Positions 48,165 to 58,841 of a DNA stretch of 64,000 bases are shown here, piece by piece. Below the pieces are notes generated by a model, which saw only the letters and a program-made list of their open reading frames with translations, was not told where the DNA came from and ran no database searches. Every line of letters begins with the position of its first letter. The stretch's first letter is position 1. A program made the translations under genes and the position numbers. This DNA is from Aptenodytes patagonicus (lineage: Eukaryota > Chordata > Aves > Sphenisciformes > Spheniscidae), in contig NC_134950.1 in NCBI RefSeq assembly GCF_965638725.1, positions 26,688,932 through 26,752,931 of the forward strand. Reading direction: 5' to 3'.

Positions 48165-49025
48165 TCCCTCCAGCAAGTGGCCTTAGACTCTTATTCTGCT
48201 CAGTAGCTGGTCCCTGGATCCCCTGGTCTCCCAGTTGCCCCACAAACCTGCACTGGGTCTCCCTGGCAGCTGGTCCGGATTTATGACCTTACCAGTGGCC
48301 AGTCCCCAGGTATCCTCGTCCCTCCAGTAGCCAAATCTCAGACCTTGTGGTGTCTCCAGTATCTGGCCCAGACTCACGGTTGCTCCAATTCTTGGCTCCC
48401 AAGCGTCTTAGCCAACTTGCTGGCTAGTCCGGCTTGGTGTTTGCCAGCAATTGCACACTGACATAGGTACCCAGGCAGCATGCATGGGCTCTGGCCTCTC
48501 TGCTTGCTGGCGCCCCAAGCACCTGGGCCTCTGTGACCCGTGGTACAACTCCAGTTGCTGGCATGTACACATCCATGCAGTCATGCACGCAGAGTAGAGA
48601 TTCCTTTCACCCAGGAAAATAGTTACAAGTGTAGTTTAACAAGAAGATAGGACAAACTGCAGTGATAAGGCGCAGGGCATGGCTGGACAACCATACTGAG
48701 CAGCCATCTGTTCACATGCACCTGGCCTCTTTTACCCCGTTCTTCCCCAGTATTTTCCTATGCTTGTTCTGTCCCAAACCACTTTCATCTCTTCCTTTTC
48801 TTGCCTTTGGTTCTTCCTCTAAATATCCTGTACTATGCCTTCTGCAATCCCAAAATACTCTTCTTGGCATCTCATCATGAGTCCCATATCCCAGTGGGCA
48901 GTAACCCCCCTCCTTCAGTCTGCAAGGTGATCTACAGAGAGCCTCTCCTGTGGACTCATCGGCCTGGGTCTCACCCCCGGCCCACTGGGCTGCTCGTGTT
49001 TCTGACAGCCCTGGGAGCAGCTGGA
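48165..49025. repeat. dispersed LTR-like repeat, copy 2
   Basis: The partner of 34010-34790 (shared 20-mer at 48326-48345). It carries more of the degenerate 31-bp units on its left side (about 48183-48440) than copy 1, so the internal array has changed length between copies. No coding capacity was recognised on either strand. Confidence 0.6.
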
Positions 49026-50611
49026 CTGAGGGCTCAGTTTCTTTCATTTGGCTTTTTGGGGTTCCTCTGCCTGACACTGTTCATCTGTGCTCTTTGTGTC
49101 TGCAGGGAGGCACCTTCAGTCGCACAACCTAACAGTGACTTCTTTCTTTTTGTCACTAAAAAGTCAAGAGACTGGGCACTGCACAACGGCTTCAACATCA
49201 GAGGCTCACCAGTTCAACACAGGCTCACCTGTGACTCAATTCTGATACTGCCAGTGGCCTAAAGTACCTGAGGCATATTCCTTTTTTTTTTTGACAGTTA
49301 CTGAAGAATAACCAAGTGCATCAATTTTAAAAAACAAAGATAACCACCAGCTTTCTACTCTTAATATTAGTAAAGAGCAAAGTGTGAGAAAATAGGGAAG
49401 GATTAGGTGTTTAAAAGTGATGGTTTTCATACAGTGCTTCTAACCACATGACTGTTTTGTTTCTCAAATTCTAGTGTAATGGGCTTCAGACTAAAAAATG
49501 CTTTATTTAATCTTGGCTTGAAAGCAATTCCAGCAAAGTGGACTGGTCGCAATTTTGTTAGCTGGTACAGACGAACTGAGTCTCAGAAATGGTTCCAAAC
49601 GTGCTCGTTATTCTAAATGCTAATTGATTTTTAGCAGTTAAAAGTCTCCCTTTGTTTAGTTTGAATTTCTTGTTTTGAATACGGCTTGTGTCTGCTTTGG
49701 GTTTTTTCTCCTTAGAGCAAACAAGTTTATACCTAGATCTTTGTAGCCTTAAGATACTTCAAACTATAATTAGATTTCTTTCCTTCACCCCCCTTCCAGG
49801 CTCCCTTGTTTTCAAGGCTGAACATGTTAAGCTTGAAGCTGTTGCCACTATCTCAAACGGTGTTTGTTTCCACCCTCCGGACTCTTTCAGTCGCGTACGT
49901 CGTTTTTCAAACTTAGTTTTTGCTTTTTATATTTGAGAGCACCTTCCCTGACACCTGCAGGTTTTTCTCTTTCTCCGATTTGTTGATTTAGTTTAGACCA
50001 TGGGAATTTAGAGCCTTGCGTGCATTTTTATGTGAAGACTTGGTTTAAGTGACACGTTTTCGAGCAAACATTAGAAATGCACGTGCGTAGCATGCACATC
50101 TTGTTAATAAAAATCAGATTTTTTTTACCCTGAAAGAATGCCTGGAAATATTATTATTATAAGTGGGTTGTTTCCTGGTGGATATTATGAAAATCCCGGT
50201 ATCCGCACGCTACGATGCGCTCAGTCAATCTGTCACGACTGACGGTAGGCTCTATTGCGTGCAGCCCCAGCGTTAGCTCATGCCACTTCCCAGTCCCGGC
50301 GGACCGAAGGGCGATGACACAGGCGCTAAAAGGCAGGCGTGTTTTCGCAGGGCACAGCTGCGGGCCGAAGTTACAAAAAAAAAAAAAAAAAAAGCCGATT
50401 CAGTGCTGGCGCGGCGGCGTTCGGGGCTTGCTCGCTGGCATTTTGCTGCCGTTCCCGCTCGCGTCGGCGGCTCGGCCGCCGAGAGAAGCGGCCTCTTTAA
50501 GAAGCCCCTGTGTAGGTAGCTGGAGCGGGCTGCCAAGTGCAGGAGAAGCTCAGCTTTACTGCGAAGCCCGCGCCTGAGTGTAACCTAACCGGCTGGAGGA
50601 TATGCCGCCCC

Positions 50612-50621
50612 TGATTGACAG
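50612..50621 (+). promoter_or_regulatory. PBX-MEIS/PREP composite motif
   Basis: TGATTGACAG, an exact match to the known PBX-MEIS/PREP decamer, inside the FSBP CpG island. Confidence 0.6.
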
Positions 50622-50634
50622 CAGGACCAGCATT

Positions 50635-50642
50635 ATGCAAAT
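50635..50642 (+). promoter_or_regulatory. POU octamer motif
   Basis: ATGCAAAT, an exact octamer, 13 bp downstream of the PBX-MEIS decamer. Confidence 0.6.
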
Positions 50643-51180
50643 GGCGCAGGGGAGCGCGGCGGCGGCCGGGGGCTCTGCCAGGGAGCTCTCTACACACGCC
50701 GCCCTCGCCCGCCGCCGTTGCCGTTCGCCTCCCGCTCCCTGTAACGCTCAGTGCGTTTCACAAAGCAATTGTTGCTTTTTTGGGGGACATCGTTACACGT
50801 AAAATCACCTCGAGCGCGGTTTCAGTTTGAGATACGTGCGAGAGAGCTAGGGAGATGTGTCAGAGCTTGTTACTCAAGCTAAATTAGGTAATTTTTAGCT
50901 GGGTAACGTGCTAATCTTTAAACCTTTATGTTTTTAAATCCTGCGTATGTCTGGTCTCTTCATACAAAAGTGTATTTTGCTTGTTTCTTCTCGTCTTCTT
51001 CAGTCTGAAGCCTTATGTAGGTCAGGCTTGGCTTAAGCAGATTTCCTGAACCTGCGTCAGCTTAAGCTGAAGGAATTTTAATAAACCCTCCCTTGTAGGC
51101 GTGGGCCTAAATGAGACTAGCCTAGTTAAGCCTGATCTTTTTCTGTTTGTGAAAAAGAGCTGAGCAGAGCTAGGGACTGC

Positions 51181-51219
51181 ATGGTGGCTTCAGAAACGGC
51201 TTCCTTAATTCAAAGATAA
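51181..51219 (+). promoter_or_regulatory. upstream ORF in FSBP 5' UTR
   Basis: ATG at 51181-51183 opens a 12-codon frame ([12 protein letters not shown]) ending TAA at 51217-51219, two bases before the FSBP ATG. Its start has a weaker context (T at -3, G at +4) than the main start (A at -3, G at +4), so leaky scanning or reinitiation would set FSBP output. Confidence 0.6.
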
Positions 51220-51221
51220 CA

Positions 51222-51592
51222 ATGGTTGGGAAGGCCAGATCTTCTAATTTTACCTTATCTGAAAAGCTCGATTTGCTAAAACTCGTGAAGCCGTACGTTA
51301 AAATTCTCGAGGAACATACCAATAAGCATTCTGTAATAGTGGAAAAAAACAAATGCTGGGATATTATAGCTGATAACTACAATGCCATCGGAGTAGATCG
51401 CCCTCCTCGCACTGCACAGGGCCTGCGCACGCTGTACAAGAGGCTCAAAGAATATGCCAAACAGGAGCTATTGCAGCAAAAGGAGACTCACTCAGATTGT
51501 AAAAGCAGCATTTCCGAGCCAACCAAGAAAGTTGTGGAGATGATTCCACAGATTTCCAATGTGTGTTTAAGAGACAGGAGCGGTGTTCAAAG
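51222..51592 (+). CDS. FSBP: FSBP coding exon 1
   Basis: ATG 51222-51224 in strong context (aacaATGG). It encodes the Myb/SANT-like domain and ends two bases into a serine codon. Whether it is joined directly to the CpG island or through a splice (a possible acceptor ...gagcag near 51166) is not clear. Confidence 0.95.
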
Positions 51593-54500
51593 GTGAGACG
51601 ATTCTTTTTATTTTGTTACTGAATGAAAATGATGGCGCCTCCTATCTACTCTGTAACGCTTTGCTTGTGTTCAGGCTCCTAAAGGAAATGTTTATCAGAT
51701 AAAATCCCCAAATGGGGAGCAATGACAAAATAATATTGCTTTTGTTTTATGGGAAGCTTTATGGTGACTTAGCACTGTATTCATTTTTTCAGTTCTCTTT
51801 CAAAGCCTGTTTCAGAGTCTTTGTCATACTCTGGAAAGTGAGGGTTAAGAGAGAATCAAAGAGAAATAGTAGCTCCAACCTCTACCCCTCCCCTACCTTT
51901 TAATAGGCAGATTATTCAAACGCTGGCAAAGTGATGGCTATTCTCCTCCATTTAAGGTAATACTGCAGTCATTTTGCAACATATGGAACTATTACCAGTT
52001 TATAGAAGATTTTTAATAAAGTTAGTTCACAGAGCTAAGAAACCTTACTCATACACCTTTTTTCTCTCATTTACTCTGGTATTTGCATGTTACGTTTTTA
52101 ACTGATCCCAGTCCTTTAAAAAAAAAAATTGACTCCCCACAACACAGTGCCTTTGTGAGTGCAAATGTTTTTTTAAATTATACTTTTCTTGCATTGATGG
52201 TGGTTCCCTGAAACTGGAGCAAATCTAATTGCAGTCTAAACTCCAAGCAGTTCTATATCGTATGTTAGGTAGTTTAAATACAGAGAGAAACTGAGAGGTA
52301 CAGCACTAGAAGTTTTATTTTTTTGTAGCCTTTTTTTTTTTTTAACTGCTCAGTAAAGTGAGACACACTGTCTAGATTTGAGCCAGACATAATACAGGCA
52401 GGCAGCATGCAGGCTTTCTCCCACAGCTGGCTAATGCCCCTCATATCTGACTTGCAACACTCTGCTGGTTCTGTATTGGTCCTTGAGGGATCAAAAAATG
52501 CCTGGGTCAGGTTTTGGTTCCTCCAGATACAAAAACTAAGCTAGGGAGGAGGGAAAAAAGGGTCAAATAACTCCCCAGCAACCTTGAGAAAGCTCTGATT
52601 TTTCTTATTTTCCCAAGCAGATTAATGGGAAGCGAACTTTCCGTATTTTAATCAGATATACTGATAGTCGGTGCAGCAGCATAACACTCTAAGAAAAGCT
52701 GGCATGCGCACACACGCTGAATTGGATTCATGGTGCCACTGGTTGAACTGAATGGTAACAATTGTCTAAATCCCAACATGCCAGATGCTCTAAAAATATG
52801 CTGTTGTGGGTCCTTTGCGTAAAGAAGTCTGAAGCAACTGGGCTGCACTGCTGCTCCTGGTGAATGCCCCTGGAGGAACCGTTCCAAAGAATTCTCTGGA
52901 ACAAAACAAGGCTTTTAATTGCGCTAATAAAGGTTGCAGTGTCTTGACTACTAACTTTTGTAAGGAGGAAAAAAAAAATAGTGTGAGAACTTTGGTTTGT
53001 AGATCGGCTTATAAAAAGCACTGACGCTTTTTGTGAATGATTAAGAGCTAATGATCTCCATAGTTTGTCTCCTATAATTTAAAGATTTTTTGCAGTCCCT
53101 TATGGCTCTGGGAACATTGACTTGATTACTGTTTACCCAAAATGGTTGTTCCTAGGAACAGCCAATACACTGTGTGCTGAAGGAAAAGAATATAATTTAG
53201 ATGATTCTTTTCCCTGCCCAAATACAACATTATTTTATAGTTCTAATTTTAACTCTGAGTTGCATTGTACCCTAATTTTCAAAACCCTGTATTGGGTTTT
53301 AACTCACCAGGATATGGCTTAGGTTTTGTAGGATGGAAATACAATGAATCCAAATTCTTAATCGCACCTTTAAGCAATTTCTAGCTCACTGTGATTAAAC
53401 AAAACCTGGTGAATCATGGGTGCCTGCAGGGTTATAAACACCATCCCCCAATTGTGGTAACTGTTTGTCTTTCTTTCAGTCAAGTTGTCAGAAACAACAT
53501 TAGTAACCACCATACAGGCGGCTCTTTTGTTTCTCAATTCCTTCTTTCTCTCTTTGCTGTCTAATTGTTTTCCTCTTAAGAGACTGACTCTAAGGAAAAA
53601 AAAAAAACCTCGTCAGAGTTACCTGAAGATTTGGTAATCTTTCTAGTTCTGTGTGGTTTACACTTCGAGATGGATTTTTCACTGTTTGGAGGCTCTAGTC
53701 TATGTTAGACTAAATCTTACCTATCTTCTCTTTAACCTCTCTCACTTTCTCTTTCTGCTCTCTCTCTGTTTCCTTTTGTCAGAATGACCTGCTTCTCCTG
53801 CTGGTTGTTTCCACTTTTCTCAGGCTAGAAGCTGGCCAGGAGCCAGCGAATAAGAAGGAGGGAAGCTGTATTAGAAGCTGCGGTTGTGAAGAGGGGGAAG
53901 CCCAGAATTACAGTCAGCACTGGGGAAAACAAGTGAAAATTTGTGTGCAGGATAATACTTCCGATGCTCAATGAGAGGAGGAAAAGGAATGTGAGAAAGA
54001 GGTATATAGGAAAAGGTGAAGCTTTGTGGCATGAGGAGGAGGGAGTAAGGTGATATGATTGATACTCTATAGGCAGCTCAGGTAACAGTCGATAGAATTA
54101 AGATTATCCTGGCATTTTCTTTGGGGAATAAATGGAAGGTCTATTTTCAATACCTGCCTCAGATGGACTCTTCTTTTTTTTTTTTTTTTTTTAATCTTTA
54201 TTTAAAATAGTTTGGGGTCATTGACAGGATTAATTTTTGGAAAATACATTGCTCTGACCCTGTTGAACATTTTTATAATTGAGTATTGAGAAGCTTTCAT
54301 GCTTTTATTCTAGAAATTGCACTTTCATGGTAATGGATGGCAAACTAGATCAGGGTCCTTTGGAAATTGCAACCATGACTGCCTATTTCTTTTAAACCAA
54401 GAGTTTTGAAGACCATGGGAGACGCAGAAGAGATGATCGTGCCACCTTTTGATTAAGGAGTTAGTGCATTTACACGAGAAGTAGGATGTACAAATTAAAT

Positions 54501-56384
54501 TTCTCCTTTGCTTCTGGGAATTTGAACCCACCTCTACTGCTAACCAGGACAGTGTTTTAATAATCAGATAGTGTTTCTTAATTTGTGGATTGTAGGGCTC
54601 ACAAGGAGTTTAAAACGTATAAACAAACATCTCCCACCCCCCAATTTAATAGACGGCAATTCAGGTCCTCCAGGATTGGGGAGCATCCATGAATGTTACA
54701 TTAATCATGGATCCACTCGCTGCCTTTAGCTGCAAGCAGCAGCTCAGTTCTTCACGGTTTGGGGAATGTCTCATATCTGCAACCACCAGTTACAGGCTCT
54801 GTTTTAGAGAGTCATGGCCATGATGATCCACTGTCTTCGGTATCGGTACCAGGTTAATATATTCCTGTTCCCATGTTACACTATATTGCTTTCCCACTCA
54901 TGCTGAAAGTATTCTTTGTAGATCTGTACTGTTAAATAGATCAAGAAGCTGATCTGGCTTAAAAAAACATTACCTGAATAAAGGAGTGATATGAAGAAGT
55001 GTAGGGTTTCAAACACAACTGATGGTAGAGAAGTAGGCAGGAAGAGCTTGAGCCATTATTATCATCAAAGCCAATGTAATGTCAAATCATGATTTGAGGT
55101 GCTGCTGACTCAGGGGTTTACACAAAGACAGATGAGTCAAGCGGGCGTTGTACTTCTGAAAAGAAATGCATAGAAGTATAGGCTGTTCTTAATGGAAAAA
55201 TTTCTGTGTCTTCTCTTGAAGCTTCAGAAAAATATTGAGATCAGCAATTAAAAGAGAAGGAGCAAGGATTAGCTTGATTCCCTAATCTACTGGCAGGGTC
55301 ATCATTTGGGCTCTGGTTTCTTCTCCCAAGGCTCTTTGTGTAATTTTATTCAGTGATTGTTTTACATTTAAAAAAACCAAACAAATACTTGGGTGCATGA
55401 ATCAGAAACAGGGAACACATTAGAACAGGAGGAGATGAGTAAGTTTGGGAGATGGAAATGTTTCTGCCACAGTCCACTCAGTCTAAATTTATGCCCTTTT
55501 GAAATCACATTATATATTACATAAACTCTTTCCTCTGTCACTTGCATCACTTGCTGCTGCTTTGTTTTTATACCCATTTGTCACTAACAGCCCTTCTTGC
55601 TTCTCCAGTGTCAGAAGAAGGGATTACCAGGATAGTTCTGTTGGCTATACTGCCTTTATAGCGATAGAATCTGAATAAGACAGGGCTGTATATGCGTGGT
55701 GGAAAGAAGGAGGGGTACAGGTGGTGTTCATGTAATGAAGTAGAGTCCCAGGCATAGATAGCAGAATAGTATTTCAAATGAAGCTTTGGTTACTTACAGC
55801 TACGCCTTTTAAAAATAGTTTTTAATGGATTATTTAAATATGATTTTGTGTGTTCTAGTGCTAGTATCGATAAAGAAACAATTGCTGGTACCAGTTCACC
55901 ACAGGCAATGTTGGATCACCATCCCGCGACAGTCATGATGGAGTTGCAATCGGAAGAGGATGTCAAACCTCCTCCTTCTTTGATTATAGACTCACAGCAA
56001 AATGAGAACTTAGAACAAGAGGAAGAACACCAGCTGGTGCACATTATGGAAAGGTCTCCTTCAACATCAGTGTCTTCAGTTGATATGAGAGTGATGATGT
56101 CTCCTTCTCCTGTACCAAGAAGAGATGAGTTTTTTAGGCTTGAGGTTGGAGAACGCTTTAGACCAATGTGTGGGTATGACCCACAGATGTTACAAATGCT
56201 GAAAGAAGAGCATCAAATAATATTAGAAAATCAAAGAAAAATTGGTCTTTATGTCCAAGAAAAAAGGGATGGTTTGAAAAGAAAGCAGCAACTGGAAGAA
56301 GAACTGTTGCGAACAAAAATCAAAGTAGAGAAGCTGAAGGCAATACGACTACGCCGTGATCTGCCGGAATACAGCAATATCTAA
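51222..56384 (+). CDS. FSBP: FSBP, fibrinogen silencer-binding protein (complete, two exons)
   Basis: Nuclear DNA-binding repressor first described on the fibrinogen gamma-chain silencer. Exons 51222-51592 and 55859-56384 (donor AAAG|GTGAGA, acceptor tgttctag) join to 897 nt, 298 residues; human FSBP is 299. Residues about 8-85 form a Myb/SANT-like DNA-binding domain (W46, Y72, [17 protein letters not shown]) nearly identical to human. The middle is acidic and serine/proline-rich ([25 protein letters not shown]). Residues about 233-290 form a coiled coil ([22 protein letters not shown]). The gene lies inside a RAD54B intron on the same strand, as in other vertebrates. Own CpG island and a uORF upstream. 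No defects seen. Confidence 0.96.
51593..55858 (+). other. FSBP intron
   Basis: GT-AG intron of 4.3 kb, AT-rich, with a T19 run at 54174-54192. No repeat family or exon was recognised. Confidence 0.7.
55859..56384 (+). CDS. FSBP: FSBP coding exon 2
   Basis: Begins after tgtgttctag and completes the split serine; reads [15 protein letters not shown] through [10 protein letters not shown] with TAA at 56382-56384. Confidence 0.95.
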
Positions 56385-56424
56385 ATATTTTATTACTTCT
56401 GTCATATTCTTTGAAATACTTAAT

Positions 56425-56937
56425 AATAAATGCTTTTGCCCTAGCAAAATTGTTCCTTATGTTAATATGGATGGATCAAAATCTGGGCTTGAGAGATGAA
56501 AGCATATTTTCCATGTTGTTTATGTACCTTAGAAAAATACCTTGTATGGGTTTGAATGCACCAACTCTTCTGGTCTGAAGTATAATCAAATCCTGTATAT
56601 TTAAGTGTTTAGGTTGATAAAAATCCAAACTTTTAAAATATTTCCACTTATCTCTGATAGAGTTGTGATGAGCTAATGGAAATGTAGCTCAGCTCTTTTT
56701 AAAAATTTTGATCATATGCATTATTTTTTCAAATAATTACCTATCCTTTAATATCTTTTTGAAGTTACAGGTTAATAAATACATATAAAGAGGAGGAATA
56801 AGAGACTATCTTTAAGTGTCTTATTCTTTTCAAGTTGGTAAATCTTATGACGGTGAGATTTTGCTGATATATCAGCTTGGAAAACAAAATTACTGGATTG
56901 TTATATTTTTTTAATGTTCAGTAGACAGTTGAATAAA
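56425..56937 (+). terminator. FSBP: FSBP poly(A) signals
   Basis: AATAAA occurs at 56425-56430 (41 nt after the stop), 56774-56779 and 56932-56937, allowing 3' UTRs of about 60, 410 and 570 nt. The last is followed by T-rich sequence. Confidence 0.6.
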
Positions 56938-58400
56938 TATACATCTTTTAAAAAGTTAACACTTTTTATTGTTTTCAGCGGAGGAGTGTTTCCATAGGAC
57001 ATTATCAAAATAGAGACAATGAATGCAACGCTTGGTTTTTAAAACTGCATGCATGTGTAATTTGTGTGTACAGTTACCATGATCGTATATTCAGTTATAG
57101 TAATTATAGTGGTGATCAACCACAAAAATGTCTCATTTCCTCATTTGCATGCATAATTACTACAGTGCATGTGCAACCAAGACAGTTGCAGGTGCCTTTG
57201 ATCAGTATCACTATGACTATAAGCTACTGAAATGAAATACTTTCTGTATGTAAGTAACATGTGACTTGAAATCAACAGAAGATTCTTTGTTATTCTGGGT
57301 ACCTTTTATAAATGCTGCGGTTCTGGTCTTTCGATTAGTTTCAAATAAAATGCCCAAAATGAAAAAGAAATTGATTCTTCTGTCTGTCCTAGTAGCAGCC
57401 GTTTCCTCTGCAGTTACAATGAACGTTCACAACTGGAAGAAAAATACCTGGAAAGCATAAGTCCCAGATGATTCATTTCTTCATAATTAGTCTCCTGCCT
57501 GTTATGAATGGACCCACAACTGCCTTAGACCTCTGGCTTCTTATTCCCTGTAACAATACGTTCTCCTTGCTCTAACCTTTAGCACAAGAAAAGGACATGA
57601 AGCACAGCATCAAGGAAAAAGAGCAAAGGAGATGTAATACCTCCTGTGCCTCCCATCTTGGAGAGCCCCAACAACAGAAAGAACCAAAGCAATAGGAAGG
57701 AGAATATTTCTTCCTGCAGCTGCTTGTAACTGTTGCTCCTGTCACCACTTTTCCCAAATTTGCTTCTTTCTCCATTCCCACAGAGCCTCAGCATGCGAGC
57801 ATGGGGCACTGGTCTGCATCAGCAGACTCTGAATGAGGTAAGCTTCGCACCTCCTTGTTGGTCTTCTGAGTGAATCAGGTTACTTTTGTGGCCACAAGCA
57901 ATAAATGCTTATTAAAAACTGAAGGCTGGAAGCATGTAAGTTTAATTGAGGGGCTAGTGGAGCTTAAAGAATTGTAGTTAAAATTTTATGATAGTGATAC
58001 GAGAGAAATAATCTTGACTGTCGGTGCCTGCGATAACTTTAACAGGTTACAAGTGGAAAGAGTAGAGGAAGCAAGTCTTCTGTTTACAAACTGAGGAAAA
58101 ATACAAACAGTGAAAACGGACGTTGTCAATACGGAGTTCCCCAGTACTTTTCCTCTTCCAGTTGCTTTCTAGAGAAGAGAGCACTGTAAGCGTTTGTTCT
58201 GTTGGGAATTTTTGCGTGCGCTGAAAGTGATGATGCCTGAATAAGTGGCCTCTGTTTCTGTACAGTCCTTGGCTTTATGCTGTATTTTTCAGTTCAAGGA
58301 TATCGATCTGTGTTTGTATAGCTGGAAACACTTCAGTGAGATACTCACTTCCCTGAGTTTACAAGAGTCAAAATATTGGCTTTAATAAATAAATAAGGAT

Positions 58401-58406
58401 TTTATT
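58401..58406 (-). terminator. poly(A) signal for the antisense exon
   Basis: TTTATT on + reads AATAAA on -, in the right place for the 58599-58841 exon. It lies in an AT-rich tract that also has + strand AATAAA, so it may be incidental. Confidence 0.3.
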
Positions 58407-58598
58407 TGTTCTACTTTGCCATCTGAAATGTGGCTTCTCAGAAAGGGGAAACAGCACTAAATTCTCTGCACTTGTCTTAATTTGGAAATGCCTGATCTTA
58501 TCCTTTCAGTTGAAAATCAGAATTCTGGTTTCCAGTGGTAAGGAGTTAATTTCTATTTGTTGTTTCTGTCCTTACATATTATGCAAATGAACAGGTTT

Positions 58599-58841
58599 TT
58601 AATAGTTCAGAAAATAATTCCCATACGGCTCATCATCTTGCAGTGGTTTTGAATTATAGCTACTCTTACGTTGGCCACCAAAACGCTCTAGAGACTTTAG
58701 AATATTTTCTGTTGAATTCTTCATTCTCCTTGAGCTAGATGAAGAGGTGACCTCCAGTGTTTCTATTGGCATGGTATTTTTATTTCGAGGACTAGAGCCA
58801 GAGGAATTTCCAGCATTTGAAAGCTTGCAGTCCTTTCTGAA
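58599..58841 (-). CDS. candidate terminal coding exon of an unrecognised antisense gene
   Basis: On the - strand a strong acceptor (CATCTACTTTGTCTTTCAG) is followed by 80 open codons and TAA (58601-58599), with AATAAA at 58406-58401, about 195 nt past the stop. The predicted tail is hydrophilic and serine-rich, starts FRKDCKLSNAGNSSGSSPRN, contains a TSSSSSRRM patch, and ends with an aromatic stretch YGNYFLNY. I recognise no family. A possible upstream phase-0 partner is 59337-59296 (- strand; 14 codons from an ATG, donor GAGAG|GTATGA), but its own acceptor is weak. It lies antisense in the RAD54B intron. It may be a real bird gene, a lncRNA exon, or a chance frame. Confidence 0.4.
   Translation of the reverse strand, partial: FRKDCKLSNAGNSSGSSPRNKNTMPIETLEVTSSSSSRRMKNSTENILKSLERFGGQRKSSYNSKPLQDDEPYGNYFLNY

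Larger units (their letters stand above)
50200..50830 (+). promoter_or_regulatory. FSBP: CpG island, probable FSBP promoter
   Basis: An isolated GC/CpG-rich block in an AT-rich intron, ending about 390 bp before the FSBP start codon. It contains a perfect PBX-MEIS/PREP decamer TGATTGACAG (50612-50621) and a perfect octamer ATGCAAAT (50635-50642), 13 bp apart, plus an A19 run (50375-50393). No TATA box near a definable start. Position and orientation argue that FSBP has its own promoter here rather than depending only on RAD54B transcription. Confidence 0.75.

Noticed and set aside
50215..50830. Open frames of 60-120 codons in the FSBP CpG island
   Set aside because: One contains a poly-lysine from the A19 run; all are composition-driven and lie upstream of the FSBP 5' UTR.
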